A stretch of DNA of 64,000 nt from an uncultured Desulfovibrio sp. (lineage in GTDB: Bacteria > Desulfobacterota > Desulfovibrionia > Desulfovibrionales > Desulfovibrionaceae), in NCBI GenBank assembly GCA_910587035.1, contig CAJUMQ010000005.1, positions 1-64,000 on the forward strand. The letters run 5' to 3'. Position 1 is the stretch's first letter. Every line of letters begins with the position of its first letter. The translations under genes were made by a program, and so were the position numbers. Positions 25,628 through 34,334 of the stretch are shown in pieces. The notes beneath the pieces were generated by a model. That model ran no database searches. It was not told the origin of the DNA and saw only the letters and a program-made list of their open reading frames with translations.

Positions 25628-26941
25628 CTAGCGTTGATGGCGTTGACGGTATGCGGCCAGGTCACGCGTCCAGCCGCCAGGAACTTCCGATTCCTTGAAG
25701 AAGATAAACGGATTTGTGCGCGGATGTTTCACCTGGCAGGGCTGCGGCTCAATTTCGGTGGCCTCAAGCAGCTTCTGGAATGACAGGCGCTTCATGGTCT
25801 CGCCCACGCGTTCGCGGTTCTTGCCTTCTTCCATCCACCAGTCCCAGATCTTCTCAATCACTTCCTTGATTTCATCATATGGTTCTTCACAGGAAATGAA
25901 GGGAACCAGCACGGAGCCGAGCTGGGCGCCGTCAACAACCGGAGCCTTAGCGCCAAGCAGAATTGTGGCGCCACGCTCATCACCAATGTGCAATGCCTTG
26001 GGCATTGTGTTGATGCAGTGCATGCAGCGCACGCAGTCGGCGGTCTTGATGGTCAGTTTCTGGCCATCCCACTTCATGCACTGGCTCGGGCAGCGCTCAA
26101 TGACTTCCTTTTCAATGTCAAATGGGCCCCAGTCACGGCCGGCGTGGGCGCCAGCATTGGGTTTGATGGCCTGGCCCACATAGGCCTTGACAATTTCGTT
26201 ATCAATTTTGATGTCGTCTTTCCAGGTGCCTACCACCGCGAAGTCGGAGCGGGCCATGGCGCATACGCAGCCATTGGGGCAGCCGTCAAATTTGAACTTG
26301 AACTTGTAGGGGAATGCAGGGCGATGCAGCTCATCCTGATAGTCCATGGTCAGCTGATAGCACATGTCCTGGGTATTGTAGCAGGCAAATTCGCAGCGGG
26401 ACATGCCAAGACATGCGGCAGGGGTGCGGAGGTTGGAACCGGAGCCGCCCAGGTCATTTTTCATGTCATGGGTGAGCTGCCAGAATATTTCCTCGAGCTG
26501 CGGGGTCTGGGTGCCAAGCAGGACTATGTCGCCTGTTGAGCCGTGCATGTTGGTCAGGCCGGAGCCACGCAGATCCCATATGTCGCAAAGTTCGCGCAAA
26601 AATGCGGTGTTGTAGTATTTGCCGGAGGGCTGCGCCACACGCATGGTGTGGAAAGCGGCAACACCGGGGAACATCTCGGGCTGGTCGCAGTAGCGGCCGA
26701 TAACGCCGCCGCCATAGCCGAAAACGCCAACTATGCCACCATGTTTCCAGTGGGTTTCCTTTTCTTTGTATGACAGTTCCAAAAGGCCCAGCAGGTCGTC
26801 AAGCGTATCTGAAGGCAGCTGATAATCCAGCCCCTTGGGGTTGGCGGCCCTGTTTGCGGCCTCCTGCTTTATGTCCGAGACAAAGCTCGGCCACGGGCCG
26901 CTTTCAAGCTCGTCCAACATGTGGGTTTCAAATTTTGCCAT
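25628..26941 (-). CDS. dsrA: Dissimilatory sulfite reductase alpha subunit
   Basis: A 437-residue DsrA. Siroheme and cluster ligands lie in CLGMSRCEFACYNTQDMCY and GCPNGCVCAM; the ferredoxin insert has CPSQCM and CVRCMHCINTMPKAL. It is the catalytic partner of DsrB in sulfite reduction. GGAGGAAAG precedes the ATG. It is the first gene of dsrABD, behind a 416-base upstream region rich in palindromes, as fits a strongly expressed operon. Confidence 0.98.
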   Translation of the reverse strand: MAKFETHMLDELESGPWPSFVSDIKQEAANRAANPKGLDYQLPSDTLDDLLGLLELSYKEKETHWKHGGIVGVFGYGGGVIGRYCDQPEMFPGVAAFHTMRVAQPSGKYYNTAFLRELCDIWDLRGSGLTNMHGSTGDIVLLGTQTPQLEEIFWQLTHDMKNDLGGSGSNLRTPAACLGMSRCEFACYNTQDMCYQLTMDYQDELHRPAFPYKFKFKFDGCPNGCVCAMARSDFAVVGTWKDDIKIDNEIVKAYVGQAIKPNAGAHAGRDWGPFDIEKEVIERCPSQCMKWDGQKLTIKTADCVRCMHCINTMPKALHIGDERGATILLGAKAPVVDGAQLGSVLVPFISCEEPYDEIKEVIEKIWDWWMEEGKNRERVGETMKRLSFQKLLEATEIEPQPCQVKHPRTNPFIFFKESEVPGGWTRDLAAYRQRHQR

Positions 26942-27357
26942 TGCCTTTCCTCCACTAATTTTTTAATCACGCCTGGCGTGATGCGCCCGTATTGCGGGCC
27001 AACCCAAAACCCATGACTGCAAAAAAGGCAGGTCATGAAAGCGTGTTTCCCTGCACACCGTAACCCAGGCGCTCTGCTTGTTGAAAAAAGCGCAAGCAGG
27101 GCGCAAATGCCGGCGAGCGCTTATTGACCCCTCAGGCCACAATGTGTCCACATTTGGCATAACCCAATTTATGTCATTTGACAACTACTGGCTGGCATAT
27201 TTAAATGTGTGCCAGCCAGTTGCTCCATGCCTCGGGCCTGTTTGCAGACGCAGTTTGCAAGCTGCATATTGTGTGCTAAAATGGCAGTGTATCGCGTAAA
27301 TTTGCAAATTGTTCAAAACCTGATTTTTTCCTATAATATAAACAAATATCATAAAGC
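26942..27357. promoter_or_regulatory. dsrAB / acyltransferase divergent regulatory region with stacked palindromes
   Basis: This 416-base region holds no gene. From the dsrA side it contains: perfect palindrome ATCACGCCTGGCGTGAT (26966-26982); a small hairpin GCCCG/CGGGC (about 26985-26999); arms CATGAC/GTCATG with a T-rich loop on the dsr strand (about 27012-27038); arms CTGCTTG/CAAGCAG (27074-27099), also with a T-rich loop; perfect palindrome AATGTGTCCACATT (27141-27154); and 11-bp arms ACTGGCTGGCA/TGCCAGCCAGT (27187-27220). The first two would be in the dsrA leader just ahead of its ribosome site. The AATGTG palindrome is a good operator candidate. Confidence 0.6.
27309..27337 (+). promoter_or_regulatory. 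Promoter of the GNAT gene
   Basis: A perfect -10 TATAAT (27332-27337) lies 17 bases after TTGTTC (27309-27314). Transcription would start near 27344, leaving only about 14 leader bases before the ATG at 27358, and no ribosome site is seen, so translation may be nearly leaderless. Confidence 0.6.
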
Positions 27358-28377
27358 ATGTATCACCGGTCTCTACTGAAGAATGCCCTGGATCTTGAGC
27401 CGGGGAGTTTCAAGGCATTCACTGCCCTTTGGGATCATCTGGCCCTCGATCCGGCCAATGCAGACCCGGTCTGCAGCGCATCCTCCTGGAATCTCGCCTA
27501 CCATGAGGTCTTTCATCCAGGCCGTCCAATACTGTACGCCACAGATGGCGAGAGCCTTTTTCTCCATTGCCACCATACGGATCCAGATGGCCAGCTATGG
27601 GCAACCCCAGTGGAGGACAGCTGGCTGTTCGGTACGCCCCTGCTTGGCGGAAGATCGGTTGTGCTTATGCTGGCGGCAAAAATGGATTGGGAAAACAGTG
27701 GTATAAATCCCCATGTGCTTTTGTCCGGCATTGTGCCTGGCAGCAATAAAACCAGGTTCTTGCTCGCCATACTTGCCGGGCAATATGATTTTTATCGCTA
27801 CGGTCAATCAGTTCAGGCATCGGCATCTCTTTCGGGCGGCCTCGATGGCTGGTTTTCGCGCCGCTCGGCCAATCACCGCGCCAAATTGCGCAAGGCCGCC
27901 AGAAAGGCTGCACAGGCGGGCATGACCTTTGAGAGATGCAGACCGGAAAATCCGGAGGAGGCGTCAGCCCTGTATGCCCGCATGCTGGCTGTGGAGGAGC
28001 GCAGCTGGAAGGGCATTCGCCAGTGCGGCATGACAATGCCGGAATCCAGCAAATTTTATGGCGCCCTGATACGGCGCCAGGCTGCCACGCAAGCGGCTCT
28101 TGTCATTTTTGCGCAACTTGATGGCCGGGATGTCGGCTTTATATATGGAGGCATTTGTGGTGGCATTTATCGCGGCCAGCAGTTCAGTTTTGATGACAGC
28201 CTGCGCCATCTCTCCCCAGGGAATCTGCTGCAACTCGAAAAGGTATGCTGGCTTTGTGAACTTGGCCTGGAGCGCTACGACATGGGTCCTGTGACGGGTC
28301 CGCGGATGGAATACAAGAAACACTGGACTGAAGAATTCAGGGAAATGGAGACATGGGTCATGCGTCCTGCCGGTTGA
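27358..28377 (+). CDS. GNAT / FemAB-like acyltransferase
   Basis: A 339-residue protein whose second half has the Acetyltransf_6 (BcsL-like GNAT) pattern: RSANHRAKLRKAARKAAQAG, then ALYARMLAVEERSWKG, the core strand FAQLDGRDVGFIYGG, and SPGNLLQLEKVCWLCELGLERYDMGP. The first half is a related, weaker fold, as in FemAB-type duplications. Such proteins acylate amino groups of small molecules, cell-wall or exopolysaccharide precursors; the substrate here is unknown. No Shine-Dalgarno is visible but an excellent promoter lies just upstream. It is divergent from dsrA. Confidence 0.8.
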   Translation: MYHRSLLKNALDLEPGSFKAFTALWDHLALDPANADPVCSASSWNLAYHEVFHPGRPILYATDGESLFLHCHHTDPDGQLWATPVEDSWLFGTPLLGGRSVVLMLAAKMDWENSGINPHVLLSGIVPGSNKTRFLLAILAGQYDFYRYGQSVQASASLSGGLDGWFSRRSANHRAKLRKAARKAAQAGMTFERCRPENPEEASALYARMLAVEERSWKGIRQCGMTMPESSKFYGALIRRQAATQAALVIFAQLDGRDVGFIYGGICGGIYRGQQFSFDDSLRHLSPGNLLQLEKVCWLCELGLERYDMGPVTGPRMEYKKHWTEEFREMETWVMRPAG

Positions 28378-28436
28378 ACCAAAAACATCATGGTCCATAG
28401 GCATGTTTTTTGCATCTGTTTTGGAAAAACAAAAAC

Positions 28437-29609
28437 ATGTCACTCTGTCCCCTTATGGAAATGAAGTTAAGATGTGATAAAAAAATCCTTTTCGCCATCT
28501 ATGGCTGTCTTGTGTCTGCGCTTGCCATCTGCCTGTCAATGCAGTTCTGGAGCGGGTCGGAGGCCGAATTGCGCCTGCCAGCAACAAACTATTTGCGGGT
28601 AGTGGAGGATAGCCAGCGACCTGCGAACATAGAAAATAATGGCGACGGGATGCGCGTCTGGGCCATGCGCAGGGATGCGGATGCAGCCTTTCTTGACAGG
28701 GCTTTTGTGGAGGCCTTTCAGTTTATCGCCGATGCACCTGGCATTGTTGCCATGGAATCCGCAAAACATGTTGCCGGCAGTTTCCACCGGCCCATGGAAA
28801 ATTCGCACACTGTTGAGGCAAATTCCGGCACCCTTGCGCCCCTGCTGCATCAGGATGGGGCATCCGCGCCACGGCTATTCGCCTCTGTTGCCTATGGCCG
28901 GGATGACGCCCTGGATCTGAGCGGGAGGCCCCTGCGCTGGGTCATGCCGGAAAATCTGCTTGCCGGCTATAGTCTTTTCAGGCCTGCGCCACAAGAAAAG
29001 CAGGAGGCTGAACCAGCCCTGATTGAAGTGGCCGAGGATGCGCCCCTGCCGCCGCCACGCTCATCTGGACGTGAAAGCCATTACCGGGAGCTGGTGGAGA
29101 ATTTTGCCAAAAGATACAATCTCAGTGTTGAGCTTGTCATGGCCATTATCCACAGCGAGAGCGGTTTCACGCCCACTCTTGTAAGCAACAAGTCCGCCAT
29201 GGGGCTCATGCAGCTTCTGCCCAGCACAGCCAGTGATGAGGTGCATCGCTTTCTTTATGGCCATCGTGGACAGGTGAGCTATGAGCAATTGAGTGTGCCT
29301 GAGATCAATATCCGTTATGGCACAGCCTATCTGCATATATTGTTCAACCGCTACTTTCAGGACATTCTTAATGGTGATGTGCGCGAATCCTGCGCCATAG
29401 CAGCATACAATCTTGGCCCAAACCGCTTTTTGCGCCTGTATGGCGCAACCAATGGCCAGGCTGTGGAAAAGATCAACTCCATGAGCGCAGGGGAGTTCTA
29501 TGCCGATTTGCCACGCAGACTGCCAGCCCGGGAAACCCGATATTTTGTCAACAAGGTGCGCAGGATGAAGGAGCATTACAGCACTGCTCTGCAGCCCCTG
29601 TCCAACTGA
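28437..29609 (+). CDS. Membrane-anchored lytic murein transglycosylase (SLT domain)
   Basis: The N-terminal anchor is KKILFAIYGCLVSALAICL. A ~200-residue variable region with a proline/glutamate-rich stretch (EKQEAEPALIEVAEDAPLPPP) follows. The SLT domain is at the C-terminus: catalytic Glu in AIIHSESGFTP, GLMQLLPSTA and CAIAAYNLGPNRFLRLYG, most like MltC. It cleaves the glycan strands of peptidoglycan to 1,6-anhydro products. The start is uncertain: Met at 28437, 28455 or 28461, or TTG at 28410. Confidence 0.9.
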   Translation: MSLCPLMEMKLRCDKKILFAIYGCLVSALAICLSMQFWSGSEAELRLPATNYLRVVEDSQRPANIENNGDGMRVWAMRRDADAAFLDRAFVEAFQFIADAPGIVAMESAKHVAGSFHRPMENSHTVEANSGTLAPLLHQDGASAPRLFASVAYGRDDALDLSGRPLRWVMPENLLAGYSLFRPAPQEKQEAEPALIEVAEDAPLPPPRSSGRESHYRELVENFAKRYNLSVELVMAIIHSESGFTPTLVSNKSAMGLMQLLPSTASDEVHRFLYGHRGQVSYEQLSVPEINIRYGTAYLHILFNRYFQDILNGDVRESCAIAAYNLGPNRFLRLYGATNGQAVEKINSMSAGEFYADLPRRLPARETRYFVNKVRRMKEHYSTALQPLSN

Positions 29610-29760
29610 GACACCAGTTATTTATTGGGAAGACTCCATTAAAACAGCTTGAACCCTGCCAAAAAATGGGCTAAACCCCACACAATGTCATGATGCCGGT
29701 TAGACTGGAACTATTTTCCCAGCCGGCGCCTGCCGGAATTCCCATATACCAGGAGTAAAA

Positions 29761-30345
29761 ATGCGAATTAAATTTGTTTTACCAATGCTGGCCCTAATGG
29801 CCTTTCTGCTGCCTGCCTGCCAGGAGCAACAGACAGCAATGCCAAAAATAGGCGTTGTGGACGGTGAAAAGCTGATGCGTGACAGCATCCCTGGCCAGGA
29901 AGCCATGAAATTCATAGAGGCGCAGCAGAACGGCATGCAGGAAAAACTGGCAGCCCTCCAGGAAAAAATGGAAAAGAATCCCGCTGATGAAGCGGTCCAG
30001 CAGGAGTTTCAAAAAGTATATTCAACTTCCATCCAAAAATTGCAGGCCGAGGCACAGAATGCAGCCAACCAGGTTCAGGATGTCATCAAGGCCTCTCTCA
30101 ATGCCTACAGGGAGCAAAAAGGCTATGACATGCTGATTTACAGCGAGATTATGGCCTCTTACGGCCAGACTGCAGATGTCACAGCCGGTGTCATGGAAGT
30201 GATCAACAAGCAGAAGGTCGAATTTAAGCCCATCCAGCTGCCACAGGCGGAAGCTGCGCAGCCGGCGCCAGCATCAGATGCGCCCAAAGCGGCCCAGGCC
30301 CAGGACAATGCGCAAAAGGAGCCAGTGGAAGGAAAGGGCAAATAG
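29761..30345 (+). CDS. OmpH/Skp-family lipoprotein
   Basis: A 194-residue protein with lipoprotein signal MRIKFVLPMLALMAFLLPAC (Cys20 would be lipidated). An OmpH/Skp-like domain follows: KIGVVDGEKLMRDSIPGQEAM, a long coiled coil (~55-120) and YDMLIYSEIMASYG, then an Ala/Gln/Pro-rich tail. Skp chaperones are normally soluble periplasmic trimers; a lipid-anchored version is less common. CAGGAGT precedes the ATG. It is monocistronic, with its own terminator. Confidence 0.82.
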   Translation: MRIKFVLPMLALMAFLLPACQEQQTAMPKIGVVDGEKLMRDSIPGQEAMKFIEAQQNGMQEKLAALQEKMEKNPADEAVQQEFQKVYSTSIQKLQAEAQNAANQVQDVIKASLNAYREQKGYDMLIYSEIMASYGQTADVTAGVMEVINKQKVEFKPIQLPQAEAAQPAPASDAPKAAQAQDNAQKEPVEGKGK

Positions 30346-30368
30346 GTTTTGCAGCAGACAGTTTCATC

Positions 30369-30390
30369 GCCCCGCAAGGGGCTTTTTTTA
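30369..30390 (+). terminator. Rho-independent terminator after the Skp-like gene
   Basis: The arms GCCCC and GGGGC close a GCAA tetraloop and are followed by seven T, 24 bases past the stop. Confidence 0.88.
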
Positions 30391-30624
30391 TGTCATGTGT
30401 GCAATCGGAGCATGGCTGGACAGGATGCTTCCTTGCTGGTATAAAAATTTTTACTTGAAGCAATTTCATTTACTGAATGCCCTAGCATTGCCCTGCCGGC
30501 CATCGCCCAGGCGCAAGCGCCATCAGCCCGGGAGCCCAAGCGGGCGGCCTTTAAGGCTTTGGATTTTTACAGGTATTCAAAGTTAATCTGCTCTAGTGGA
30601 GCATCTACCGGATGGATTGAAAAC

Positions 30625-31248
30625 ATGTCTATAAATGCAAAATATGTAATCTTTCAAATATTTTTTTGCTTTTGCATTGCCATTCCCGGCTTGCCCCGGG
30701 CTGAATGGATCGATGCTAGGGAGATGTTCTCCATATTGCCGGACAGCATATTTGAAAACACTCCCGAAGGTTTGCCTGAGGCGGAAAAGCAGCAACTGCT
30801 CTCCAATGGAGAGTCGGACTTTTGGGAAATTGTGCATGAAAGCCCAGAGGAGATGCTAATCGAAGCTCTCCCTTTCAGGGACAAATCCATGGGGCTGCGT
30901 CTTTTCCGTAATCCGGCGGATGGCAGCACCACCGTGGCCATAGGGACCATGGGGGAGCCTGTATGCTCCCTGGAGCTTTGGCGCAGGGATTCATCAGGGC
31001 GCCTTGTGCCAGTGGATACGCCGCCAGAGCCGGAGACAGGGGAGTTCTTCACCAAAAAGCACAAACTGCCGGCGCAGGTGAAGAGCTCTGTGCAAATATG
31101 TCTTGGCAGAGATGGACTGGTGGCAACGCCCCTGTTCTGGAATCAGGATGGCATGTTGCCTGCGCATCTGGAAAATGAGGTGCTTTTTAACTGGAATGGC
31201 AGCGGTTTTGAAAAAAAAATAGTCAGGATCCGGAACGCGGGGCGCTGA
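30625..31248 (+). CDS. Secreted protein of unknown function
   Basis: The signal peptide MSINAKYVIFQIFFCFCIA ends near PGLPRA. The mature region of about 180 residues mixes acidic helices (PEGLPEAEKQQLLSNGESDFWEI) with beta-strand-like segments (GSTTVAIGTMGEPVCSLELWRR; EVLFNWNGSGFEKKIVRI). I recognise no family. The frame is open 22 codons further upstream, but the start at 30625 gives a clean signal peptide with GGATTGA ahead. It is convergent with trmH. Confidence 0.7.
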   Translation: MSINAKYVIFQIFFCFCIAIPGLPRAEWIDAREMFSILPDSIFENTPEGLPEAEKQQLLSNGESDFWEIVHESPEEMLIEALPFRDKSMGLRLFRNPADGSTTVAIGTMGEPVCSLELWRRDSSGRLVPVDTPPEPETGEFFTKKHKLPAQVKSSVQICLGRDGLVATPLFWNQDGMLPAHLENEVLFNWNGSGFEKKIVRIRNAGR

Positions 31249-31252
31249 TCTT

Positions 31253-31882
31253 CTATTTTTCCAGCCATTTGGCCAGACGTCTGTCAAAATCTGGCATCTC
31301 ATGGGCCGGTCTTGCATAAAAACCGGCCAAATCCCGCTGTCTGGCCGCCTCCGCCAGGATTACGGCAGCTGCCACAGACACATTGAGACTCTGTATCATG
31401 CCACGCATGGGGATATAAAGCTCGCCATCCGCAATGGCCAGCAGTTCATCATCAACACCGCTGTGCTCATTGCCAAGAATGATGGCTGCCGGCTCCAAAA
31501 AATTCCAGCCGGCAAGAGGTTTTGCCCCGGGGCTGAAAGTGGTGGCAATGATTTTCATGCCGCGGCCTCGCAGGGCTGCCGCCAGGGATGCGGCATCTGT
31601 ATGTCTTTCGCTCTCCACCCATTTGCGGGCGGAAGCGGAGCTTTTGCGCCCCAGGGCCGGAAAGGCCTCACGACTGTAGAACAGATGCACCCTGCTTATG
31701 CCAAATGCGTCACATGACCTGTAGATGGCAGAGACATTGTGGGGATCATGGATATTGGCGAGCACAAGCGTCAGGTCATCCTGCCTCTGACGCAAAACCT
31801 CGGCCATCCGCGCCTGTCTTTCCGGAGTTCTTATTCTGGCCGTAGTATCTTCCCCATCATTCTTCAAATCATCCATATCCAT
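31253..31882 (-). CDS. trmH: TrmH-family tRNA/rRNA 2'-O-methyltransferase
   Basis: A SPOUT methyltransferase of about 209 residues: N-terminal RTPERQARMAEVLRQRQDDL, motif 1 LANIHDPHNVSAIYRSCDAFG, motif 2 AAIILGNEHSGVDDELL and motif 3 YIPMRGMIQSLNVSVAAAVIL, which forms the SAM-binding knot. The N-terminal TPER region and overall length fit TrmH (Gm18 of tRNA) better than other SpoU proteins, though the target is inferred. The start is placed at 31882; Met at 31876 is equally possible. Confidence 0.88.
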   Translation of the reverse strand: MDMDDLKNDGEDTTARIRTPERQARMAEVLRQRQDDLTLVLANIHDPHNVSAIYRSCDAFGISRVHLFYSREAFPALGRKSSASARKWVESERHTDAASLAAALRGRGMKIIATTFSPGAKPLAGWNFLEPAAIILGNEHSGVDDELLAIADGELYIPMRGMIQSLNVSVAAAVILAEAARQRDLAGFYARPAHEMPDFDRRLAKWLEK

Positions 31883-32082
31883 TTTATTCACTGCTCTCCG
31901 TATTTTCTGCACCCGGCAACTCCGCTCCAAAGGCCATGGCGGCAAACCCGATTATTTGGCAGGCAAGCCCTTTTCTGGCAGAAAAAACTTTTGAGAGCAA
32001 GCATATTGCCAGAATCGCGGTTTTATCCTACAAAAAAAGAAAAAACAGGGCATTCGATTAAAATTTTAACTGGAGCAGCGTC

Positions 32083-33531
32083 ATGTCAAAATTTCGTTTA
32101 CTGCCCATAATCTTTTTTTCCGCCATTGCCTGTCTGGCCCTGGGCGCCCCTGATCTGGCACTGGCAGCAGAGGGGCATCATCCCACACTGCCAGGCGCGC
32201 AGCTTTCGGCTATCTGGGTCATTCCCTTTGCATGCATGCTTCTGTCCATAGCCATCATGCCATTGACGCTGCCTCATTTCTGGGAGCATCACTTCGGCAA
32301 GATTTCAGTCTTCTGGGGTCTTGCATTTCTTGTGCCCTGCTTCATTGTTTACGGTCTGGGTGTGGCCCTGTACGAGTTTTTGCATATCATTCTCCTGGAT
32401 TACATCCCTTTCATCGTGCTCCTGTTCGCCCTGTTCACAGTGGCCGGCGGTGTGCGTCTAAAGGGCACCCTGGTGGGGACGCCGGTGGTCAATACCGGCA
32501 TTCTTGCAGTTGGCACGATCCTGGCCAGCTGGATGGGCACCACAGGCGCTGCCATGCTGCTGATCCGCCCTCTATTGCGGGCCAATGCGCATCGCCGCTA
32601 CAGGGTGCACTCCGTTGTTTTCTTCATATTTCTGGTGGCGAATATTGGCGGCTCCCTTACACCTCTTGGCGATCCCCCGCTTTTCCTTGGCTTTCTCAAG
32701 GGTGTCAGCTTTTTCTGGACCACCACGCATCTCTTTGTGAAAACCTGCTGCCTGGCTCTTGCTTTGCTGGCCATATTCTTTGTGGTGGACAGCTGGCTTT
32801 ACAAGAAAGAGGGCAGCCCGGTTCCTCCACATGACCCCAATGGGGCAGAGGAAAAAATTGGCCTGGATGGTTCCATAAACCTGCTTTTCCTCCTGGGCGT
32901 GGTTTTTCTGGTGCTCGGTTCCGGCATGGTCAACTGGGGCACATGGATTGAGATCTATGGCGTGCCGGTGGAAGGGCAGAATCTCATGCGCGATTTACTT
33001 CTGCTTTGCATGGCTGGCCTGTCCATGAAGTTCACCAGCCGCAAATGCCGCGACCTCAATGGTTTTTCCTGGGCACCCATTGAAGAAGTAGCCAAATTGT
33101 TCTTTGGCATCTTTTTGAGCATGATTCCCGCCATCGCCATTCTGCGGGCAGGGACCGAGGGCGCTCTTTCCTCCCTTATCAAGATGGTGTCCACCCCGGA
33201 TGGACAGCCTGTCAATGCCATGTACTTCTGGCTGACCGGCGCTCTTTCCAGCTTCCTGGACAATGCGCCAACCTACCTCGTCTTCTTCAATACAGCTGGT
33301 GGCGATCCACAGCACCTGATGACGGACATGGCCACCACTCTTATTGCCATTTCCGCCGGCGCCGTGTTCATGGGCGCAAATACCTACATAGGCAATGCGC
33401 CCAACTTTATGGTGCGCTCCATTGCCGAAAACCAGGGCGTCAAAATGCCAAGTTTCTTCGGCTATATGGCCTGGTCCTGCGGCATTCTGCTGCCCCTGTT
33501 CGCAATTCTCACCTATTTTGTCTTCATCTAG
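32083..33531 (+). CDS. NhaD-type / CitM-like sodium:proton antiporter
   Basis: A 482-residue inner-membrane protein with about 12 segments of the ion-transporter superfamily: LPGAQLSAIWVIPFACMLLSIAIMPL, WMGTTGAAMLLIRPLLRAN (discontinuous helix with TGAA) and NIGGSLTPLGDPPLFLGFL, and the symmetrical second-half motif SSFLDNAPTYLVFFNTAGG plus GAVFMGANTYIGNAPNFMV. It probably exchanges Na+ for H+; a carboxylate substrate cannot be excluded. TGGAGCAG precedes the ATG. Monocistronic, followed by a terminator. Confidence 0.87.
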   Translation: MSKFRLLPIIFFSAIACLALGAPDLALAAEGHHPTLPGAQLSAIWVIPFACMLLSIAIMPLTLPHFWEHHFGKISVFWGLAFLVPCFIVYGLGVALYEFLHIILLDYIPFIVLLFALFTVAGGVRLKGTLVGTPVVNTGILAVGTILASWMGTTGAAMLLIRPLLRANAHRRYRVHSVVFFIFLVANIGGSLTPLGDPPLFLGFLKGVSFFWTTTHLFVKTCCLALALLAIFFVVDSWLYKKEGSPVPPHDPNGAEEKIGLDGSINLLFLLGVVFLVLGSGMVNWGTWIEIYGVPVEGQNLMRDLLLLCMAGLSMKFTSRKCRDLNGFSWAPIEEVAKLFFGIFLSMIPAIAILRAGTEGALSSLIKMVSTPDGQPVNAMYFWLTGALSSFLDNAPTYLVFFNTAGGDPQHLMTDMATTLIAISAGAVFMGANTYIGNAPNFMVRSIAENQGVKMPSFFGYMAWSCGILLPLFAILTYFVFI

Positions 33532-33550
33532 TCTCAAGGGGCATCAACTC

Positions 33551-33580
33551 AAAGGGGCCATGGGGCCCCTTTTCTTTTTT
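33551..33580 (+). terminator. Rho-independent terminator after the antiporter gene
   Basis: The arms AAAGGGGCC and GGCCCCTTTT surround a short ATG loop and run into TTCTTTTTT, 20 bases past the stop. Confidence 0.88.
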
Positions 33581-33699
33581 AAGCCAAATTGAAAATTGGG
33601 CATCTGCGTGGTTGTCAAACAGGGCAACCGCAATTAAATTATGGACGTGGCGCTTTTGGGCCATGGCATTGGTACGAACATTATAACATGGAGTAAAAA

Positions 33700-34215
33700 A
33701 TGAATAGCCAGGTCGCGGCATTGCTCAAGAACCAGGTTAACAAGGAATTTTATTCCGCCTATCTTTATCTTGCCTTCTCCAACTACTATTATGGGGAAAA
33801 TCTCGATGGCTTTGGGCACTGGTTTCAGGTTCAGGCAAGGGAAGAGCTGGATCATGCCCTTAAATTTTTGAAATATCTGCAGGATAACAATGAAAAAGTG
33901 GAACTGAACGCCATAGACGCGCCGAATGTCAGCTTCAGCAATTTTCGTGAGCCACTTACCGCTGCCCTTAAGCATGAGCAGTATGTTACCGGCCTGATTC
34001 ATGCCATTTTCAGGCAGGCCCGGGAAGTTGACGATTTTCGCTGCTGCCAGTTTCTCGAATGGTTTATTGCCGAACAGGGCGAAGAGGAAAAGAGCACAGG
34101 CGATCTGATTGCCAAGTATGATCTTCTTGGTGGCGATGCCAAGGGCCTTTACATGCTCAATTCCGAGCTGAAGGGCCGGCCGCTGGCCACAGAAGAGCCT
34201 GCCGCAGCTGAATAG
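33700..34215 (+). CDS. ftnA: Ferritin (non-heme iron storage)
   Basis: A 171-residue ferritin. Diiron ferroxidase ligands are all present: Glu16, Glu49, His52, Glu93, Gln126 and Glu129, each offset by exactly one from E. coli FtnA. It assembles a 24-subunit cage that oxidises and stores Fe(II). No heme-binding Met of bacterioferritin was identified. TGGAGTA precedes the ATG. It lies between two strong terminators as a single gene, in keeping with the iron-handling theme of the window (feoB, roo). Confidence 0.96.
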   Translation: MNSQVAALLKNQVNKEFYSAYLYLAFSNYYYGENLDGFGHWFQVQAREELDHALKFLKYLQDNNEKVELNAIDAPNVSFSNFREPLTAALKHEQYVTGLIHAIFRQAREVDDFRCCQFLEWFIAEQGEEEKSTGDLIAKYDLLGGDAKGLYMLNSELKGRPLATEEPAAAE

Positions 34216-34260
34216 AAGCCAGGGCTGGATAAGTCTGGTCAAAACAGATTTTTAATTGTC

Positions 34261-34307
34261 AGAAGCCATGTGCAGCGAATATTGCATGTTCGCTGCGCAT
34301 GGCTTCT
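34261..34307. terminator. Long bidirectional terminator between ferritin and tctA
   Basis: The arms AGAAGCCATG and CATGGCTTCT, with inner arms GCAGCGAA and TTCGCTGC, form a stem of about 18 pairs. Outside them ATTGTC and GACAAT extend the symmetry, and T-rich tracts occur on both strands. It serves both convergent genes. Confidence 0.9.
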
Positions 34308-34334
34308 TATTTTCATTGACAATTTTTAATCCCA

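Noticed and set aside
28379..28413. Terminator after the GNAT gene
   Set aside because: The AAAACAT/ATGTTTT arms are AT-only and short, and the structure is weak; not certain enough to list.
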